A stretch of 64,000 bases of DNA from Candidatus Heimdallarchaeota archaeon (lineage in GTDB: Archaea > Asgardarchaeota > Heimdallarchaeia > Hodarchaeales > Hodarchaeaceae), in NCBI GenBank assembly GCA_011364965.1, contig RDOB01000004.1, positions 180,369-244,368 on the forward strand, written 5' to 3'. The notes below the pieces were generated by a model. It was given only the letters and a program-made list of their open reading frames with translations. It was not told the DNA's origin and made no database searches. Positions 59,157 to 64,000 of the stretch are shown piece after piece. Numbering within the stretch: position 1 is the stretch's first letter; each line of letters opens with the position of its first letter. The position numbers and the translations under genes are program-made.

Positions 59157-59841
59157 TACGCGCATCGACCACAACAGCACCTTTTTCTGATGCAAACACA
59201 GGATTAAGATCAAGCTCTTCAATTTCAGTATGGTTAACAATAAATTCAGAGGTCAATAATAATAAATCTATCAATGCCTTCTTATTAATAGGAGGTTGTC
59301 CACGTATACCATCTAGAATTTTTGCAGCTTTAATCTCAGAAATCATTTCTGTAGCATCTTCACGTTCTATCGGAATTAAACGAAATACAACATCTTTCAA
59401 AACTTCAACATATATTCCTCCAAGACCAAAAGCAAGAATTGGTCCAAACATAGGGTCATAGGTAGAACCAACTAATAGTTCAACTCCTGATTCCTCTTTT
59501 TCGACAATATATCCTTCTATTTTTGCATTAGGCATTTTTCTTTTTATTGTATCTTCCATTATTTTGAATTGATTTTCAAGATCATGACTGCTACGTATTC
59601 CAGTAACTACTCCGCCAACATCAGATTTGTGGACTATATCTTCGGAGCTTACTTTGATAACTACAGGATAACCGATTTTCTCTGCTTCTGATAGAATCTC
59701 ACCTAGGTTTCTTCCAAATCCAGTCGGATTTACGGGAAATCCTTCCTGTTGTAAAATTTGTTTGGATTCTTGAACTGTTAGGACCTTCCGTTTTTTCTCG
59801 ATTGCCTTTTTGAACATTTTTTGAGTTTCAGACAAATTCAA
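59134..59841 (-). CDS. acdB: ADP-forming acyl-CoA synthetase, ATP-grasp (beta) subunit
   Basis: ESKQILQQEGFPVNPT, YPVVIKVSSEDIVHKSDVGGVVTGI, EGYIVEKEESGVELLVGSTYDPMFGPILAFGLGG, ELDLNPVFA. Confidence 0.93.
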   Translation of the reverse strand: MNLSETQKMFKKAIEKKRKVLTVQESKQILQQEGFPVNPTGFGRNLGEILSEAEKIGYPVVIKVSSEDIVHKSDVGGVVTGIRSSHDLENQFKIMEDTIKRKMPNAKIEGYIVEKEESGVELLVGSTYDPMFGPILAFGLGGIYVEVLKDVVFRLIPIEREDATEMISEIKAAKILDGIRGQPPINKKALIDLLLLTSEFIVNHTEIEELDLNPVFASEKGAVVVDARIILKTAE

Positions 59842-59934
59842 TCATTCCTAAATTACAAAAGATTGTAAAACGCGTCGAAGAGCAGATCTGTATCTTCAGA
59901 AAAAAGATCATTTATCCATCACTTAAATATTCCA

Positions 59935-60843
59935 TTATCCTCTGGAATAAGAAACAGAAGTAATTTTCTTCACGCTTTTAATCCGTTCTTGAGAATTAAT
60001 TTCACCTATTATCACAGATGCAAATTCAGTTTCTTGTTCAATTACATCTAGACTGTCTGTTACAATTGCATGAATAGCAGCTTGAGTTCCAAGACTGCGT
60101 ACTCCTGCTAATATTAATATCCAATAATTACTTCGGTTAGGATTTCGCATTAGCGCAATAATCCCATGGTTAGATAATGAATAGATTTCTTCCCCAAATT
60201 TGATTTGATTCTCTACAAAATAAATGTTAAATTTCTTTTGAAGTGTTTTATTATACTGAGCTGTAAGAATATTTGTAATATGGCCTCCAATGAGAATTAA
60301 ATTCGTTTTCATCTTATTTGGCTGTTTCTGATATGAGATATCAGTCGTAACAAAATAGGGAAGATATGATGGCTTATGAGTAGAAAGATGAGCTCCTAGA
60401 TACCAGCAGAGCTCTCCTGCTAAATAACCGTCCCTCGATACTGCATCATAACGTCCATGAGGTTCAGCACTACCTACCACAATACTACCTCTGAATTTAC
60501 CGTTATTCGTAAATTTCTCTTTAATTATATGTTGGTACATCGTATTATGCTCAGATGAAACATCTGGGGTCAATGAAACAAAAAATTGATTTGCAACTGG
60601 TTTGAAAATTTTAGCACGACCCCTTTTTATGGAACGAACTCCAGTTTGGTGAATCAATCCTGCATTTCTAAGCAAAGAAAGGTGATAATGAATTTTCTGT
60701 TCTGTTAGACCTAAGGTTTCAGCAATCTGCTTTGCATAAATAGAATCCTCGGTTGCAAGCAAATTCATTATTTTCCAACGTATTTCATGGCTTAAAATCC
60801 GAATTTCTTCCGAGGAAATACGACAAAGTGCTTCATCCTGCAT
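59935..60843 (-). CDS. ArsR-like winged-helix regulator with uncharacterised C-terminal domain
   Basis: ILSHEIRWKIMNLLATEDSIYAKQIAETLGLTEQKIHYHLSLLRNAGLI; C-terminal NLILIGGHITN ... IIALMRNPNRSNYWILILAGVRSLGTQAA. Confidence 0.85.
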   Translation of the reverse strand: MQDEALCRISSEEIRILSHEIRWKIMNLLATEDSIYAKQIAETLGLTEQKIHYHLSLLRNAGLIHQTGVRSIKRGRAKIFKPVANQFFVSLTPDVSSEHNTMYQHIIKEKFTNNGKFRGSIVVGSAEPHGRYDAVSRDGYLAGELCWYLGAHLSTHKPSYLPYFVTTDISYQKQPNKMKTNLILIGGHITNILTAQYNKTLQKKFNIYFVENQIKFGEEIYSLSNHGIIALMRNPNRSNYWILILAGVRSLGTQAAIHAIVTDSLDVIEQETEFASVIIGEINSQERIKSVKKITSVSYSRG

Positions 60844-61183
60844 TTAAGACATCACATCATTAATTTTTAACCGCTAAAGGTGCTTTTCTTTTGTATAAAC
60901 GTTTCACTACTACAAAATTAACTAGATTAGTAGAATTTAAACTTTCTGCTAAAAGGATTTTATGTATATTTCCTAAATTAAATAATCTTTATTCTTTAAA
61001 TCTACTGATAAAATTTGATTAAAATGGGAATTTCGGAGTTTAATTTGTTAGGACTGTCCTCTACTTCAAGATATCCAAAAGCTAAAAAATAAAAATAATC
61101 TAATAAGATTTTTTTTTTAATCTGTTTTACGATTCAAATATGAACACTCACCTATCAGTGAATTCAAGGTTGACGAAGAAAAA

Positions 61184-63013
61184 ATGTGTGGAATTATTGC
61201 GATTACGACTCAATCTAAGAAAAATGTTTCAAAAATGATTACAACAGGACTAAAACGTCTTGAATATCGGGGATACGACAGTGTGGGGATTGCTACTATT
61301 AATAATGGCAAAATTCACACATTGAAGGATAAGGGAACGATTGAAAAAGTAGATAATGCATTAAATCTTGAACAACTCGAGGGTACGATAGGTATTGGGC
61401 ACACCCGATGGGCTACACATGGACCCCCCAACCGAGAAAATGCACATCCACATGGGGATTGTACTGGAGAAATAACGGTAGTTCATAATGGAATAATAGA
61501 AAATTATCTGAAATTAAAACAAAAACTAAGAGAATCAGGGCATTCTTTTATTTCAGAAACAGATACAGAAGTTTTAGCACATTTAGTAGAAGAAGAGCTA
61601 AAACACCCTGAACTGGCGCCTACAGTAAAAGAGGCCTTTAGAAGAGTTATTTCTCAAATCGAGGGTTCCTATGCCATCACATTGATTCATGCAAAAGAAC
61701 CAGAAACAATATTCTTGGCACGGAAGGATAGTCCTTTAGTTATTGGAATTCAAGACGATACAAAATTCGCTGCGAGCGATATTCCTGCTTTTTTAGAATA
61801 TACGAAAAAAGTGATTGTCCTTAAAGATGGCGAAATCGCAACATTAACTCCAAAATCGGTTTATATTGAGAAAAACGGTTATAGAGTGCAACCGAAACCT
61901 TTTATTGTATCTTGGACTGCAGAAAGTGCTCAAAAAAGCGGTTATCCTCATTTTATGTTAAAAGAAATTCATGAGCAACCGATTGCATTACGAAATACTC
62001 TAACTATTAATTCAGAATCAGTTCATTCAGCTGTCACAAAAATATTAGAAGCTGAAAGAATCATCATCCTTGCCTGTGGAACAAGCTACCATGCAGGATT
62101 AACTGGTTATCACCAATTTCAACGTATATTAAATAAAAAACCTGTTTATCCGGTAATTGCGTCAGAATACGATTCTTATTCGCACCTAATTGATAATGAA
62201 ACAGCCATTATAGCAGTAAGTCAATCAGGGGAAACATTAGATGTGATGAAAGCTTTATCCCCAGCAAAAAAGGATGGCGCTTCGATAATAGCCATAACAA
62301 ATGTCGTGGATTCTTCAATTCCCCGATTAAGTAATATCCCCTTGTATACACGAGCTGGACCTGAGATTGGTGTAGCAGCAACGAAAACGCATACTGCTCA
62401 AGTAGCCCTCCTTGCACGAATAGCCCTCCAATTACAGCATGAGATAGGGACATTAGATAAAAGTGAATTCGATTCAATGCTTCAAATATTGAACGAAGAA
62501 ACACCCTCAATCACACGTAAAATTATCCAACAAAATGAATTTAAGGCGAAACGATTGGCTGAAAGAATCTCCTCCCGAAAAAGTGCTTATTTTCTTGCAC
62601 GAGGACCAAATTTGCCAATTGCACTAGAAGGGGCCTTAAAAATCAAAGAAATTTCATATATACACGCAGAAGCTTTCCCTGCTGGAGAAAGTAAGCATGG
62701 TCCGATTGCTATTGTAGAACCAAGTTTTCCGATAATTATGATAGCCCCAAACGACGCCACAGCCAAAAAATTATTAAATAATGCTGAAGAAATGAAGGCA
62801 AGAGGAGGGTATATCATTTCTGTGACTGAAAAAGATCATAGTATTATCCAAAGATCTGATAGCGCTTTCATATTGCCTACATCTCCCTTACACCTCATCA
62901 ATCCAATCTCCTACATCCTACCCCTTCAAATGTTGGCATACTATGCAGCTGTAACACGAGGAGTGGATCCGGACAAGCCGAAAAATCTAGCGAAAACGGT
63001 CACAGTAGAATAA
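61184..63013 (+). CDS. glmS: Glutamine-fructose-6-phosphate aminotransferase (isomerizing)
   Basis: MCGIIAI N-terminal Cys amidotransferase, GHTRWATHGPP, two SIS domains, C-terminal DKPKNLAKTVTVE. Confidence 0.97.
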   Translation: MCGIIAITTQSKKNVSKMITTGLKRLEYRGYDSVGIATINNGKIHTLKDKGTIEKVDNALNLEQLEGTIGIGHTRWATHGPPNRENAHPHGDCTGEITVVHNGIIENYLKLKQKLRESGHSFISETDTEVLAHLVEEELKHPELAPTVKEAFRRVISQIEGSYAITLIHAKEPETIFLARKDSPLVIGIQDDTKFAASDIPAFLEYTKKVIVLKDGEIATLTPKSVYIEKNGYRVQPKPFIVSWTAESAQKSGYPHFMLKEIHEQPIALRNTLTINSESVHSAVTKILEAERIIILACGTSYHAGLTGYHQFQRILNKKPVYPVIASEYDSYSHLIDNETAIIAVSQSGETLDVMKALSPAKKDGASIIAITNVVDSSIPRLSNIPLYTRAGPEIGVAATKTHTAQVALLARIALQLQHEIGTLDKSEFDSMLQILNEETPSITRKIIQQNEFKAKRLAERISSRKSAYFLARGPNLPIALEGALKIKEISYIHAEAFPAGESKHGPIAIVEPSFPIIMIAPNDATAKKLLNNAEEMKARGGYIISVTEKDHSIIQRSDSAFILPTSPLHLINPISYILPLQMLAYYAAVTRGVDPDKPKNLAKTVTVE

Positions 63014-63020
63014 TTAAAGA

Positions 63021-63353
63021 TTAAAGCAATAAGAGCTTTTCAACATACCTTGGAAACCTTTCTCCTTCCTCTTTTTCCTCATTCTTGCTATTCGTATTAT
63101 TCTTTTCAATTCGATAGAATTTACTTTCATTACCAACCTGAACACAAATCGCCCCTGGAAGATTTTGCCGGGGATCAAGAGTTTCTGAAAAATCGTGGAA
63201 ATGCCTTAAAATCTCATCTCGAGTTTCAGATACAGCCATAACTTTGCTACCATAAAGTAAAATCCACTTCCCCCGACAAATAGCCTTTCTTAGAAGGGCT
63301 TGCATGCTCCAGTATGATTGTTCCTCTTTAAGAAAATAATCTAATAATGTCAA
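63021..63353 (-). CDS. Hypothetical small protein
   Basis: 110 aa complete ORF, no family recognised. Confidence 0.45.
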   Translation of the reverse strand: MTLLDYFLKEEQSYWSMQALLRKAICRGKWILLYGSKVMAVSETRDEILRHFHDFSETLDPRQNLPGAICVQVGNESKFYRIEKNNTNSKNEEKEEGERFPRYVEKLLLL

Positions 63354-63601
63354 ATAATTTCTTCCTTACATCTCTTTAGATGGTTAGGATAGGAAAAAAT
63401 TCAGGTGAACATAAGATTATAGGATTAAAAACCTTCTGGTGAACATATTAGAACACGAGTATTCGTGAAATAAAGAGCGAGGGGACTTCAAAAAAAAGGA
63501 AAATCACCGAATCTTCTTATAATAATCCGCTATATTACAAAATGACCTTATAAGTAGAACCCCTGGTAAGAATAGAATTTTCAGAGTGGATAAAGACAAT
63601 T

Positions 63602-64000
63602 TTATATAGGTCCAAAAAGAATCCAATAATGTAGAGCTAAACCTAGGAATATACTCATTATCACTAAGCGAATAGCAGATCCAATGATTCTTTCGCGGAT
63701 TGTACGCTCTTTACTAGTCTCTACAAAGAATACAAGCCAAATAGAAGAAAAAATTCCGAGGAGGGAAAAGATTAAGGCAAAAGGATAATAAAGATTATCA
63801 TCAACAAAAGGATTTTTCCATTCGGGGAATTCAACAGTAGTAGTGGTATTAGTTTCGTCAGTATCAGACTCAGTGGTCGTTGTAGTATTATCAGGAACAG
63901 TAGTATCATTTTGAGAAATTAAAAAAGTAATTTTAAGGAATTCATTCTCATAGGATTCGTTATTGATATTTGTGTCCTCGATTAGTTGTGTAGAACTAGC
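63602..64000 (-). CDS. C-terminal part of surface/membrane protein with Thr/Asp-rich stalk and two TM segments (5' truncated)
   Basis: Frame open from window edge: ...NTTTTESDTDETNTTTTVEFPEWKNPFVDDNLYYPFALIFSLLGIFSSIWLVFFVETSKERTIRERIIGSAIRLVIMSIFLGLALHYWILFGPI*; missed by the ORF track (no start in window). Confidence 0.65.
   Translation of the reverse strand, partial: ASSTQLIEDTNINNESYENEFLKITFLISQNDTTVPDNTTTTTESDTDETNTTTTVEFPEWKNPFVDDNLYYPFALIFSLLGIFSSIWLVFFVETSKERTIRERIIGSAIRLVIMSIFLGLALHYWILFGPI

Noticed and set aside
1-64000. CRISPR arrays, transposases, integrases, restriction-modification or toxin-antitoxin operons
   Set aside because: None seen on reading both strands and the ORF track; the only selfish element is the Hel308 intein.

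Overview
This 64 kb AT-rich window is a gene-dense archaeal chromosome segment. It is probably Asgard (Promethearchaeota): it carries an Arf-like GTPase, a second atypical small GTPase, GINS/MCM/Orc1-Cdc6, Elp3, ABCE1, Tsr3, and L7Ae/S28e/L24e. The lineage is an inference from gene content. Main blocks: NAD synthesis (nadA-nadC); sugar-nucleotide and glycosylation genes; Elp3; a four-subunit 2-oxoacid:ferredoxin oxidoreductase; tRNA-Ala(GGC); coiled-coil/zinc-ribbon proteins; a small GTPase followed by a possible GTPase-associated protein; a replication block (Hel308 with intein, MCM, GINS, Orc1/Cdc6); a deacetylase-fold protein next to an Arf-like GTPase; an RNase P RNA gene absent from the ORF track; ABCE1-Tsr3; ribosomal proteins; a near-complete modified archaeal mevalonate block (IDI2, UbiX, AcnX small and large, UbiD, mevalonate kinase); Pgk; type IA topoisomerase; a transglutaminase-like membrane protein; UbiA; an acyl-CoA synthetase ATP-grasp subunit; and GlmS. 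The strongest non-ORF observations are the RNase P RNA with a compensatory change in P4, the 517-aa Hel308 intein with an extra CxxC/winged-helix-like insert, the GTPase module at 14.7-16.4 kb, inverted repeats in front of orc1, and two frameshifted gene remnants. No CRISPR array or transposon was seen. All family calls come from reading the sequence; no database search was run.
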